Below, one piece after another: positions 50,192 through 61,300 of a stretch of 64,000 bases of DNA (position 1 is its first letter; each line of letters starts with the position of its first letter). Origin of the DNA: Glebionis coronaria (Eukaryota; Streptophyta; Magnoliopsida; Asterales; Asteraceae). The stretch covers positions 394,448,974-394,512,973 of the forward strand of contig CM046878.1 of NCBI GenBank assembly GCA_025667525.1. The letters are read 5' to 3'. The notes beneath the pieces are model-generated. The model did no database searches and was not told where the DNA came from. It saw nothing but the letters and a program-made list of their open reading frames with translations. A program made the position numbers and the translations under genes.

Positions 50192-50772
50192 TGATGACGT
50201 ATAGTCCCTAGTCGGGCTGGATAGTCCGACTCACGGGTACTACCTGTATCCATCAGGTGTGGGTTAAAACTTATACAACGCACGTGCAGCCCAGGAGGCC
50301 CGGTAAGCGGATGTCGCACATACGGTTAATTACTTAAACGTGTCCTCGTCGCACTGCGACAGGATTAGACGAGAATATAATGTATCTTATGATTATATTC
50401 GCCTAAGGAAACAGGAAATATACTTACCTTAGTTATCCGATAAAGATCAATCTATTTTGAGTCATTATCCATTTCTTTGGCCGCAAGAATAGGGAACCCA
50501 GCGAGGAATCTCTCGAGTATAAAAGGAACCCCCATGGTTCCACAAAGGTACGATACACACAATACTCTAAAACCTAACATACTCAAACCGATTACTTACT
50601 CTCACGTTGGAGTCTAATCGTAGGTCATAGACCCACGGTAAGCCTAACAGTGTCTGTTTTAGTGCGTATGGTCTCAAACAAAGTTTCACTTGGTGCAAGA
50701 TCCAGAGTCTACAAGACCCTGAATTAAGCCTAATTCGGGCCAAGCTCGGTCCATCCAACTTTTGTATCAACA
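50192..50772 (+). repeat. 3' LTR of the right Tat-type element
   Basis: Preceded by the purine tract ctggggggaca and followed by gatag. TATA box at 50518-50525. Confidence 0.93.
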
Positions 50773-50877
50773 GATAGTCCTTCAAGATTGCTTAGATTTT
50801 TATTTGACTCAAACAATTAGCACAAAATATGCTTTAATTGGTAAAATAAGACGACGGGGCATCATTCAAAAACTTGT

Positions 50878-51399
50878 TCACGGAAACAAATACTTTGAGA
50901 GGAGGTCGAGTGATAAGAAATTCAATAAATTTAACTTGTCATAAACATGAGCAAGTTCAACTTGTTGAAATCGACAACACGCACACGAGCTTTCATGATG
51001 CAAAACAAAGTCGTCTGATGGGGGAGGACCATCAAAATAAGAAGGTGGTGGTGGAGAAGGAGATTGGGGATAAGAGTTTTCATAATGCCTAGAAAGGTTG
51101 TGGAAAGAAGAAAGGTCATTGAGGTGAGGTATGTTGCAAGGTTTAGGTGGTGGTTTAAGAGATTCTCTTTCTCCAGTAATTGGATTGATTGAGAAAGTCT
51201 CATTACAATACTCAATAGGAGAGAAAGAAGAAGTCTTGCAAGGTTTGGGAGAAGATGAATCATGATGATCCTTGTTCTTCTTGATCCAAACGGGTCGAAC
51301 CGAGATTTTCGGTTTTTTAGAAAGCTTAGAAGAAGAAGCTTTGGGTTTAGAAGATTGTGACAAGGAAATGTCAAGGTTAAGATTAGAAAAAGAAGACAT
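50878..51399 (-). CDS. Hypothetical Ser/Pro-rich protein, member 1 of a pair
   Basis: The ATG at 51399-51397 opens 173 codons. It has a Ser/Lys-rich start (MSSFSNLNLDISLSQSSKPK), a basic patch (KKPKISVRPVWIKKNKDHH), a Pro-rich middle (YPQSPSPPPPSYFDGPPPSD) and a Cys pair in HHESSCACCRFQQVEL. The second ORF 0.7 kb to the right has the same order with NCPCC. A longer frame from 51432 is open, but the inner Met gives a more likely start. I do not recognise a domain. It may be a gag-like or passenger ORF of the surrounding repeat rather than a host gene. Confidence 0.4.
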   Translation of the reverse strand: MSSFSNLNLDISLSQSSKPKASSSKLSKKPKISVRPVWIKKNKDHHDSSSPKPCKTSSFSPIEYCNETFSINPITGERESLKPPPKPCNIPHLNDLSSFHNLSRHYENSYPQSPSPPPPSYFDGPPPSDDFVLHHESSCACCRFQQVELAHVYDKLNLLNFLSLDLLSKYLFP

Positions 51400-52104
51400 T
51401 GTGAGAGATGAGAAGAAGAACTCCCAAAACAAAAAGATTTAAAAAAAGTAGACAAGGCAAAGATTTGAAATAAAATCAAAAGGTTTCAAGGAATGTTTAG
51501 CCAAAATTAACAAACAAAGAATCTTGAAAAATACTAAGCTCAAAGAAGAAAGACAAAAAATGAGCCAGACGTTGTCTACTGTCTGCGGTTCCTTAAAGAG
51601 ACCTGTTGTTCGATATCAATATCGAGCCGCTCGGAAATTAATGAGCCGCCCACAGTGAACAAAGAAATCCTATTCTTTGAAAGATTTTGAGAAAAGACTA
51701 GACTTTTTTTAAAATTAAGCAAATCTTGATTTTTTACCTCTAGTAGCACTAGGTTATGCTTTGGTTGCACAAAGGGCAACACAATCACAAAGAGTGTCTT
51801 GACAAAGGGTGACAAATATTTATATATCATTTTGATCCAATTTTAGTCAAGTTTTAGAGGTTATGATAGATTAAGGTTCAATTTTAACTAAAATTAAAGT
51901 TAATTAATGTGAGCACATAGGTTGAAGCGCACAAAGACTTAATCTATTAAACATCTCCATGATAAACTCCTAAAGGAAATACAAGTAAATAAATAATACT
52001 GTAACTAACTATTAAAAAGTTAGCTAATCTAGTTCTTGATTTAATAGTCATTCTTGGCTTGATTTTCTTGAAGAAACATTTTGAAAATCATCATCATTCA
52101 TCTC
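51400..52104. other. Spacer between the paired ORFs
   Basis: Non-coding. Near 51577 it holds ctgcggttccttaaagag and a gatatcaatatcgag palindrome-like stretch that resembles 52949-53010 beyond the second ORF, supporting a tandem duplication of about 1.4 kb. Confidence 0.5.
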
Positions 52105-52728
52105 TTAAGAGGAAGAGGGTTGGAGAACAAGGATATCAAGAATTCTTTCAACCTCATATGAAGTCCAAACATTTCCACTTAGGTTTTGAATGATGTAGTT
52201 ATTATAGAGGCAACATGGACAATTAGTGCCATGAGCTTCTAGAAAAGTAAACAAGTATGGATCACCCATGAGGTTAGAAACAGGAACACCCAAAATTAGA
52301 GTGTTAGAGGGAGGAGGAGAAAGAGGCATGGTGTCCAAGGGTGATATGGGTGAGTTTGGTGGGGTGAAATGTGAGGTTACCAAAGGCTCAACAAAGTCAT
52401 TCTCATAAGGAATGATTTGAAGAGGTTGAGGATTCACATACAATAGAGGACGTGGAGTGAGAAGTGAAGACAACTTATTCATCCTAAATTGGAATGAAGA
52501 AGATTTAGAACCATGGGAATGGTTAGTACCATGAGTTGAGCTACTGTTGCATGGAGCAAGAGGTGGTAAAAGTGATGAAGAGATGAGAATAGGAGATATC
52601 TCATTCTTGGATGTAAGAAAAGATGAATACCCTTGTTTAGGCATCTTGATCTTAATCTTAAGGTTTATTTTGGTAGTAGAGTGTTTGAGGAGTTTGATGA
52701 TCTTGTGGACACCATGGTTATGTGTCAA
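52105..52728 (-). CDS. Hypothetical Ser/Pro-rich protein, member 2 of a pair
   Basis: 207 codons from 52728; an inner Met near 52645 (MPKQGYSSFLTSKNEISPIL) is a likely alternative start. Ser/Pro-rich (HFTPPNSPISPLDTMPLSPP), with FLEAHGTNCPCCLYNNYIIQ near the end matching in position the ESSCACC of member 1. The two share layout and upstream sequence but little residue identity, so they are old duplicates at best. No known domain. Confidence 0.4.
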   Translation of the reverse strand: MTHNHGVHKIIKLLKHSTTKINLKIKIKMPKQGYSSFLTSKNEISPILISSSLLPPLAPCNSSSTHGTNHSHGSKSSSFQFRMNKLSSLLTPRPLLYVNPQPLQIIPYENDFVEPLVTSHFTPPNSPISPLDTMPLSPPPSNTLILGVPVSNLMGDPYLFTFLEAHGTNCPCCLYNNYIIQNLSGNVWTSYEVERILDILVLQPSSS

Positions 52729-53098
52729 GGTTTAGAAGAAGACTTAGAGGATGAAGAAGAAGAATAACCAAGGGAGGTTTAAGAAGGAGGTGGAATGATC
52801 CAAACTAGTAATGTGTTAAAATTAATTTTGGTGAATAATGAAACATGCTAGGCTTAATTGGGGAAAAAGATAGTTTTTAGCAAAAATGTCAGCAATGCTC
52901 ACAAAGTTTTAGAGAAAAAAGTGTAAAGAAGAGATGCTTTCGAAGACAGCACCTGCGATTCCATAAATAAAGGCACGGTTTGATATTGATAAACGGCCGC
53001 ATAATTAATGAAATGTGGGCAGAAGGCTTCATAAAATGGACTTCTAACATTTTTCACAAGCCCAGATTTTTAGCAAAGGTTTAACAAGCCAAGATAGA

Positions 53099-54805
53099 TG
53101 ATACTATATATTTTGCGTATTTAAAGTTCGTTGTTCTCTCGATTTTATACTAAGATTTTACTCGTTGAAAAGTTCGTTTATCTCGGTGTCTTATCGAATT
53201 GATCACGGTTTGAAGTGGAATAGTCGTTCTTGGTGACGAAAAGGGGAGTTGATATTCTATACTACTTGAAATGTAAGTGCGAAACGTAATTAAAATAAGC
53301 TAAAAGCAAATCTAGAAAAACTGTCACTTTTTCTGTAAAATTAGAAAAACACTTGATAAAAACAGAGATTTCGGGAAGCGTGCAATTTTTTGAAATTAAA
53401 ACGTAATGAAATGAAGACTATAAAATATAATACGTTTAAAAAGAAACTAAGAAAAGACAAATTAAAATAAAGTTTACGAAAAATAAGACAAAATTAGTAA
53501 AACGAAACTTAAAGAAATTGGCGGGAAAAATAAGTTTAAAAATTAAATTTAAATCAAAACTATTTTATTTCGCAATAATAAAAAACTGAATTAAATTCGC
53601 AACTTGAAAGTAACACAAATTCGCAATTATTGAAACTACATAATTCCGCAATTAAAGCCATAATTCCACAGTTATTTGTGATCAATTCCGCAATGCTCAA
53701 ACGTAAATCCGCAATATCAGGAAGCATAAATCCGCAATATACAAATGAAGATTCGCAATAAAAAAAGGATTCAAATTCGCAACTTTGGAAAAACAGTAAT
53801 TCCGCAATAAGACCAAGGGTTATGATTTTGCAATGCACAAGGGAGAAAGATTTCGCAATTAAGAAAATAAATCAAGATTTCGCAATTGCAAGGGATTCAA
53901 ATCCGCAATACATTAAGAATTGCGAAATCGAATCAGGAACTCATAAAAACTAGGATCTCAGATAAGTGACGAATTTTGGCACTTTTTAGCAACTTTTTAG
54001 GGACAATAAGCACACAAGAACACCAATATGCTACCAATAAGCTAGATGAATGATAGAACTTATAAATCCTCAACACGTAAATCAAGAAACACGTAAAATA
54101 ACAAACTTTATGTGTCAAAATAGAAAAGTAGATGAAAAAGATGATGAACACAAGATCGTAACCAACAAGAAAGATTAAAAAGATAAAGATTAAGACAAGA
54201 TTAAGCTTGAAAAGTAAAGGTTTGATTCAAACAAGAAAGATAAAAGATGAAGTTCTAGTGAGAGAAAGTTAAACACTTTCTCTCTCTAAAAATAAAACTA
54301 AAGAAATAAAAATGAACTAGCTAAATTAAATAACACCCTCCTAATGTGTCATTAGGAGGGTATATATAGGAGGTGGGAAGTGCATGTGTTGCTTCCTTCT
54401 TTCTTTTTGTCTTGACTTGTTTTAAATTCTTTGTCTTTCTCGACGTCGTCTCGGGATTTGTCGATATAAATTGAACTTGTCTTATAATTTTCTTCTTCTG
54501 TTAGACTTGAGTTCTTCGACTTCATTAAACTTCCGTCTTTAGACTTTTTCTTCGATAAATCTTCAGAATAGGCCTTGGACTTCCATTCTTTTTACACTCT
54601 TGATCTTTTGACTTCGTCTTTTCTCGTTTTTCTTCGATAAAAGCCCGTGATTACCCATGTTTTATCCCTTTTTCATATTTTTACCCTGAAACACAATAAA
54701 AACACAAACCACGCATAATTCCGACTTTTACGACATAAAATACACGTTTGGTCTTGTTATTATTGGAAATAAGTGGTAAAAGGATAAGTGTTTTCACACT
54801 TATTA
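53099..54805 (+). mobile_element. Solo LTR, 1.7 kb
   Basis: Starts tgatactatata and ends cacacttatta (CA decayed to TA). Target duplication ataga at 53094-53098 and 54806-54810. A TATA box (tatatatagg) at 54361 follows a cttctctctctaa-rich stretch, and no internal element sequence is present. It probably formed by recombination between two LTRs of one element. It contains a cluster of about 15 cgcaat motifs at 53570-53930. Confidence 0.8.
53570..53935 (+). repeat. Cluster of cgcaat motifs
   Basis: The short motif attccgcaat, or attcgcaa, recurs roughly every 20-30 bp, about 15 times on the plus strand, in otherwise unrelated sequence. The spacing is too irregular for a simple tandem array. 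Confidence 0.7.
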
Positions 54806-54810
54806 ATAGA

Positions 54811-55064
54811 TTACTAACCAAAATCTAAATAGCTAACTAATACATAATTTCATAAAGTCATGTAAATCGAAAGTTAGATCACATGAACATATTAGGATTA
54901 ATATAGTAGCTAATCCAAACACAAAGTATTAGTACTACAAACCAAAGTCTAAATGTAAGAAATTTAAACAAGTCTAATGAAAAGAAAGAAATAATCCAAC
55001 ATTACACTAGAGTTAACAAACATGTCAATAAACCAAATGCTTCACCAAAAGCTTCACTAGATCA
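54811..55064. other. Short AT-rich stretch, no gene seen
   Basis: Continues the sequence interrupted by the solo LTR. Nothing recognisable. Confidence 0.6.
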
Positions 55065-55800
55065 TCATTTCTTTTTCTTGTCAATGTTCTTGATCATTTT
55101 CCCTATAGCCTTGAATTCATATCCTTGACTCCGTACGATGATCGTACAACTCCCCTCGATTTTGAAGGTTAGAACGGTAGACATCCTCAAGTCCGAAGTT
55201 ATCCTGAAGAGGGCTTGTGGAACAATGAGGAGGAGGATTAATTTGGTTCAACCCATCCATGAAAGTGTTCATGGATGGGGCGGAGTCACTCGAAGAACCA
55301 ACATGAGTACTAGTTCCCACATCACCACCATCACTTGGTGATGCGGGAACTTCTACGTTGTCGGATTATTGTGGGTAACTTATTCTCATACCTCTATCAC
55401 TCCTAGGCTTTCGTGGTTGCACCTTTTGAATAGGAAGAATCACACAATTAACTAGTGCAAAACGAGAGAGATCGAGTTCGGGGAAGTCTTGACCAACCCT
55501 TTTAAAAAGGAGAGTGAGGAGCATGACATAGGGAAGATTGGCTTTTGGTTTCGAGAGAAAATAATTGATACGTCGAGCGATGAAGTATGCAAGATTGTAC
55601 TTGGTGGAAGTGAATATGCAATAAATCATATGTGTCATACATGCCGGAACATGATCCAGGTTTTCACCATGACAAAATACATTCTCCCTAAGAATGTCGG
55701 CCCAACGGACCATACACTCATTAAGGTCGCTAACGAGTATCTCGTGGCTTTTCAAAGAACGTTTTTTAGAATGGATACTACTTACAACGGATTGATTACG
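55065..55800 (-). pseudogene. Fragment of a multicopy Asteraceae-type ORF
   Basis: Read leftward from about 55800: LNECMVRWADILRENVFCHG, then NLDHVPACMTHMIYCIFTST, YNLAYFIARRINYF, NLPYVMLLTLLF and QPRKPRSDRGMRISYPQ. An in-frame TAA lies near 55365. The same frame then goes on with SDNVEVPASPSDGGDVGTST, a Ser-rich stretch, and ends KMIKNIDKKKK with TGA at 55065-55067. The pattern ENxxCxG...DHVPAC...YCI...NLAYF...PRRDRG matches a protein family I recall as very numerous in Tanacetum-like genomes, of unknown function and probably TE-borne. The N-terminal half is missing and joins LTR-like sequence. Confidence 0.6.
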
Positions 55801-55839
55801 TATCTGAAGAATAGTGATAATCTTATGAATCAATAAGGT

Positions 55840-56131
55840 GGGTTGAAGGTTTCTAGAGAGAGAAAGTAGTGAGAGAAAGTAAGAGAGAAATATGTGTTTT
55901 CTATTCAAATGATAAGTGGAATGTGAAACAACCAACAACCAACTCCTTTCCATGGTGGAAAGGGGTATTTATATCCAAGCCACTAATAGGCTTGGGCCGA
56001 CCCATGACAAGCCCATGGGCCGGTTTTACTTAACTAAATAAACAAAACATTAACTACGAGCTATACAACATTAATAATATCGTGGAGTGACCGATACTTC
56101 TAATATACGTTAAAAACGTATTTCTAACAAT
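55840..56131 (-). repeat. Copia-like LTR edge, minus strand
   Basis: On the minus strand the purine tract agggggaga is followed by ttgttagaaatacg, the common copia arrangement of polypurine tract then LTR start. A TATA box (gatataaatacccc, 55957-55970) lies about 165 bp inside, followed by a ctctctctta-rich leader. The far end of the LTR is unclear, and no partner LTR is visible to the right within the window. Confidence 0.6.
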
Positions 56132-58329
56132 CTCCCCCTAAGGGAGGTCACTCCACGTTACACAATTCTAAACCTAGCATACCATACTAAGTCTTCGTTC
56201 TTCAGCTCGTAGTCTTTTCTTCTTTTCTTTTTGTTGTGAATATGTTGATTTGATCTTTTAAGCTTTGGCTTGAGAGCATTGTTCTTTTGACCGATCACGT
56301 GCGATCTTTGCCTTCTTGTGAATCTTGCCTCCTCGTGACTCCATGTTCCACACACTTATGTTTTTTGTTGAATTCTTGAAAGCTTCAGAGTTTGGTACAG
56401 CGGAAGACTTCATTTTGTACTTTCTTGAATTTTGTTGAACTTTGATGCAGAAAAAAACATAAGCATGTGGGAACGACTTTAGCTGTTACACCGCAACGCC
56501 ACCGTCTTCGCAGCAACATAATAAAACACGAGTGAAATGACTTAGAACATTTCATTCTAAATCGGTAGCATTTTACCTCTGGTCGGTGAAGACCGTTGGA
56601 CGATATCAGATATCGTACCTGTGACGGATAGTTTCAATTAAGTAACTTCCTGACAGGATTTTGCGGGTAAACCCGTTCTCTTTATTCGAGGATCACTAAG
56701 CTTGACTGCGAACATAAAGAGTGAATCACTTGGATAAATTATCCTTGTGATTGAAGTCGTCAATTCATGAAACCTGGAACAAGTGAATTTCAATTAAGAT
56801 TTTCACCATTGTTGCTTTCCAGTTATCACGAGCTTGATTCATAAAGAATCTTGCACGTCACCTACCAAGTGCTGTTTGATGTTAACACTAGAAGGATTTC
56901 CACTCGTCACTGTGAACACTAAAGAGTGTCACTCTGAGTGTTCTGGCAAGATCATACGATAATGCGTAGAGGCCTGGAACGAGTTTAAGTTCAATTAAGA
57001 ATTAAACTACTGTTTCTTTCCAGTTTTTCACAAGATTGGTTCTTAAAGAACCGCACGTGTAACCTACCATGAGCTTGTTTGATGTTGGCTCAAGCAGGAT
57101 TTCCATCTTCATTGTAATACTTGCGTATCACTCGGATGTTCTGGCAATATTACAAGAATACTGCGTAGGACTCATAAAAAATCTCTTACTTTTCACAGTG
57201 TGTGAGAAAGCAAGGAATAAATAGAAAGTGTCCTAATGAGACTTTTGATGATCTCGTGGCTCTAGACTCGACGGTGCGTTTTGATTTAGTGAGCGATGGC
57301 TGGAGAGGAGTGCCACCTTTTCAATATCAGTCTATTCGGAGTGAATAAACCAATAGATAACGTGTTGATCTCCGTGTGATTAAAACAAATACCTTTTGAG
57401 AGATATTTGAGTTAGCTGGGAAGGGTTGTGATTGCATCACTGGGTCCATGATGTCTTTCTTCAATATCAAGAATCATTAACAAATGATCTCAATAGCATA
57501 TGTATTGACCCGGCATCTGCCTAAATTTGTAAGGAGGGCTTCTTTCTTTACACCCTTTATCTTTACATTTCTTTTTCATTCTTCAACCCCTTCAGTACTT
57601 ACCAATACATCATCACTAGCACCTTGTTGTGATTGTTCCAGTGCTAGCATCAGTAATTAGTCGGTACTCTGCTACGTTCACAATCTTTCTCCATCTTTCC
57701 TAGGACTTCTAATTCTGTCTAGGGAATTTTCCTTGGGAAGATTCCATCGGCTCTGATGAATCATTAGAGTAAGACTTATTCCTACCACCCTTTTGTCACC
57801 ACATCCGTCGTGAATTAAGCGTGTTTTGGGAAAGTATAGTCACCATGAAAAATCCTTGAAAATAACTTAAGGTACTTGTGATATTGAAATCAAGAGTTTT
57901 GTACCTTAAGTGTTTTGTTCATCAAAAAACGCTCCCCCTTAACACGTGCTTTACACATATTAAGTTGGATTATCTTTAAGTCTTTTTCATCTTTTAGCCA
58001 AGTATCGTTTAAGTCTCCTTAACCCCATTTTCTCCCCTTATCCAAAATGTTAACCATTAATATTTGGGATATTGAATGGATTAACATGTCTTTGGGTAAA
58101 AATGAAATCAATGTTTGGTCATAGAACATATTAATGCTCCCCCTTAAATTAATAAGGGTTAATTGTAGTGCTTTAGTATGACATATTTTGAAAGATTTAG
58201 AATCTCGTGAGAAATTCTTGAAAAATTATCATACCTTAACACACATCAAGCCATAAAAGCACAATATTCACAAAATTTACATATTCACAAATAAAACCAA
58301 TATAGAGTGGACCTGAGATGTACGACCCA
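56132..58329 (-). other. Non-coding interval between the broken ORF and the copia-like LTR
   Basis: No coding blocks on either strand. It includes an approximate 200-bp direct duplication (56773-57169). Several ctcccccttaa stretches (57938, 58138) look like extra polypurine tracts on the minus strand. It reads as the 3' internal region of a minus-strand LTR element. Confidence 0.5.
56773..57169 (-). repeat. Two direct copies of a 200-bp unit
   Basis: Copies start cctggaac at 56773 and 56973. Shared landmarks: ttcaattaagaatt, ctttccagtt, taaagaa-c-gcacgt, cctacca-g, tgtttgatgtt, aggatttccat, gttctggcaa and ctgcgtag. Clearly related but well diverged. A third, weaker partial copy may precede at about 56619. 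Confidence 0.75.
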
Positions 58330-61300
58330 TTAGATGGATCGTTGCAGTAACTTGTAGTGCACTCCATATGGTCTACCACCAACGAATTTTTCTAAGCTCC
58401 TCATCAATCTACGTTCCTGGAGCTTTTCATCAATCTTCTTTATCACATATGTCGCCATTTTCTGATAACCCGCATGCCAATCCTCAATCACTGTATTTAT
58501 GAAGCTCACCTACCCTCATAAACTTCATGATCCCACGACTGTTCATGTAGAAAATTCCGTACATCGGAACGGTCGTGCTGGTATAGGGACATCTTTTGAC
58601 ATGTTGAGGTAGAACTTGATTCATTGGACGGGTCAAGTTAAGCTTCCTTTGGTATCTTTCAACTCCCAATTGAAGATCTTCAACTCGTTTCTTGATAACA
58701 ACGCTTCGTGTGAACATGCGAAGTGCTGTATTCAAGGAAATGATTTCTTCACGAGTAAGATGGGTAAGTTGATCACGAGTCATCATAAGCAACATGTCTT
58801 CGATATCTTCAAGGCGAATGATAGAAAAGTCTCCCTGCTGTATCTTGTATTCTATGTCATCCTCCCTTTTTAGACGAATCTCCGTCACATGATGATAGCC
58901 ATTCTTGGGGTTCAATCTTCAGTCCCAAAATACTTGGGATGCGAAGATTGGATCTGACGATACTTCCTGAATTGGCTAAGCAGCAACCCTTGTACGCCCT
59001 TCGGACTCGCTCGTCCCAATGTGATGCACCTATAACAGCATACATATCATAATTACGGCTTACCTTTGGGACCCAGAGGCGGTTGACCTTTTCTTCGATA
59101 TAAGGTATTGTCCCCCAATTAGCAGCTTTCAACAAGGTCAGGGAGGTCGCGTACTTGGATGAACCCTTGAGGAGATACTCAAGATCATTGGTGACAAAGA
59201 AGTCAAGAGCAATTTGATTATCTTGAGATGGATCAAGTGGAGGTGGAGCTCTTTCTGACTCATGAAGGCCTGGCCTTTGAACGGTATTGAGAGCTTTCAG
59301 GACCTCTTCAGCATAATACTCATACTCCATGCGGCTTAACCTGGTTTTGGCGTGAAGTCTTTTGTCCTTTAGCGCTCTCTTTACCAAAGACTGAGTGACC
59401 GAAGATTTGAACTCATGAGCCCAAAATGCAGACAAGTCTATCGGACTACGGATACGGAGATATAGAACATCTCTATCAGCGTCTGTGATTGGATCATATT
59501 TTGCAGCTGCCGTGATCCAAGCTTGTGGCGGTGCAGTTTCATCAATCTCTAATGTATCCGCCCAGTCCCGTGTGCTTGACTCGGGAACAGTAGATTCTGG
59601 TTCCTTTTGCAGAGGAGTAGAAACATGAACACTTGCTGGTTCTGATTCAGGCATTTCGGCGGTATCATTAATAGGCGAGTGTTGTGCAGATTCAGGTTCA
59701 GTTACTGGTTCTGCAATCACAAGAGCAACAAAAGAACTAACAGGATTAGTGGTAACAGGTATAGAAACAGAAACAGATGTACCGGGAATCGATGATGCAG
59801 TAGCAGCATTCACATCATGGCGCCACTTGGTTCGTCCTGACTCCGTAGATGTGGACTTTTCCTTTCAGGCAGCATCTTTCTGAGACTTGGTACCGGACTT
59901 GGATGGTTTCTTTTTGCTGGCAGCCTTGTCCCCTGTTTCATCGTCATCGGATTGATCAGGCTGGTCACTTTTACCACCATCATCCTCATCATCATCCCTG
60001 TTGCTACCCTTATCACTCTCCTTATTCTGATCACCACCATCACCATCATCATCATCATCACCATCATCATCATCATTACCATCATCATCACCATCATCAT
60101 CATCATCATCTTCTTCTTCTTCACCATCATCCTCCTCTTGTTCACTATCTTCCTTTTCCTCCTCATCCAAAATGTGGTAAGGTACCACACTTCCAAACAT
60201 CTTAAACAACCGATCATCCTCCAAGATAGCTTCATTGAGTGCTTTGTAGAGTGTCCGCTGAATTTTAGACTTGTCAAATGATCCAACTTCCTTCATACGA
60301 GCTTTGAGGATCTTCTTTAATTCAAAATCCGTTAAGTCATATGCAATTTTGTAGGCTGACTCGGAAGGGTTGGACGACTTAATCATCAAGTTATCAACCG
60401 CAAGTTTCCTCATCTCATCACGCAGCTTTGGCATAAGGGACTCAACAGATTCATTCACTCTCTCTACAATAGAAGCTTCAAGTGTTTCTTTCTGCTCCTT
60501 ATATTTATCCTTTATAGCTCGAAGTCTCGTAAATCGTGCTTCATTCTTATCAGCTTCAGCCTGTTTGACCTGAGCAAGTTCTTCTGCATGAGATTTACGT
60601 GTCATCTCCATCTCTACAGTGAACTTAGCTATCATCTCTTCTTTGGTTTTCTTGGATGCCTCTTCACTTTGCACTCGTCGAAATAGCTCTTCTCGAAGTT
60701 GATCCATCTCTTTTCTTTGACTGTCCATGTGTTTATCCAACAATTCTGCCATTACGAATGCAACCATTGTAGATGGTACAGAGCTACTCTGGGATGGTTG
60801 AAGAGGCTCGGTTGTGATTACAGTACTGAGGATGGAAGTTGTTGGAGGTGGAAGGAATGGTAGTGGTGTTGACACCGGTCGTGTTGGTAAAGGCTGGATT
60901 GGTGGAGGTTGAGTTACGAGAGGCTGTGTAGTCACAATGATTGTTGTAGCACCGGACTCCTTCTCAACACTTGCTGTATCAGCAATGGATGTCTCCTTTG
61001 ATGCTGAGTAACGTTCGGGTGATCCAAACTCACTAATGTCATGTGGCTCCTCATATTCTTCTTCAACATCCATCTGTGCACCCGAACCACTACCGCTTGT
61101 GTCTCTCCTACTCTTTTCAATAGCCTTCTTCATTAACTTTTTCTCAGTCTTGCGAGTTAGCTCGGGAGTAGGATCGTCATCAACATATTCTTCATCGTGA
61201 AGAACAAGCTCGTCAGCCATGCTCTTACCCTTCTTAGCCTCAGTCTTTTTCTTCTTGGTTTTGGGTTTAGATAAAGCAACTGTTTGCTTGCGTTTACCTT

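Larger units (their letters stand above)
38398..50772 (+). mobile_element. Complete Tat-type Ty3/gypsy element, internally deleted, with antisense ORF
   Basis: LTRs of 581 bp at 38398-38978 and 50192-50772, target duplication gatag at 38393-38397 and 50773-50777. The order gag, protease, RNase H, integrase zinc finger, then a large antisense ORF region before the 3' LTR is what I know from the Tat lineage (Retand-type). Reverse transcriptase and the integrase catalytic core are missing, so it is non-autonomous. The LTRs differ at roughly 5-6 percent of sites by eye. It is itself interrupted by a probable solo LTR at 40705-44196. Confidence 0.92.

Noticed and set aside
59810..60286. Met-rich, His-rich and Ile-rich frames opposite or beside the acidic tract
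   Set aside because: They are shadow frames of the ATC trinucleotide repeat inside the broken ORF.
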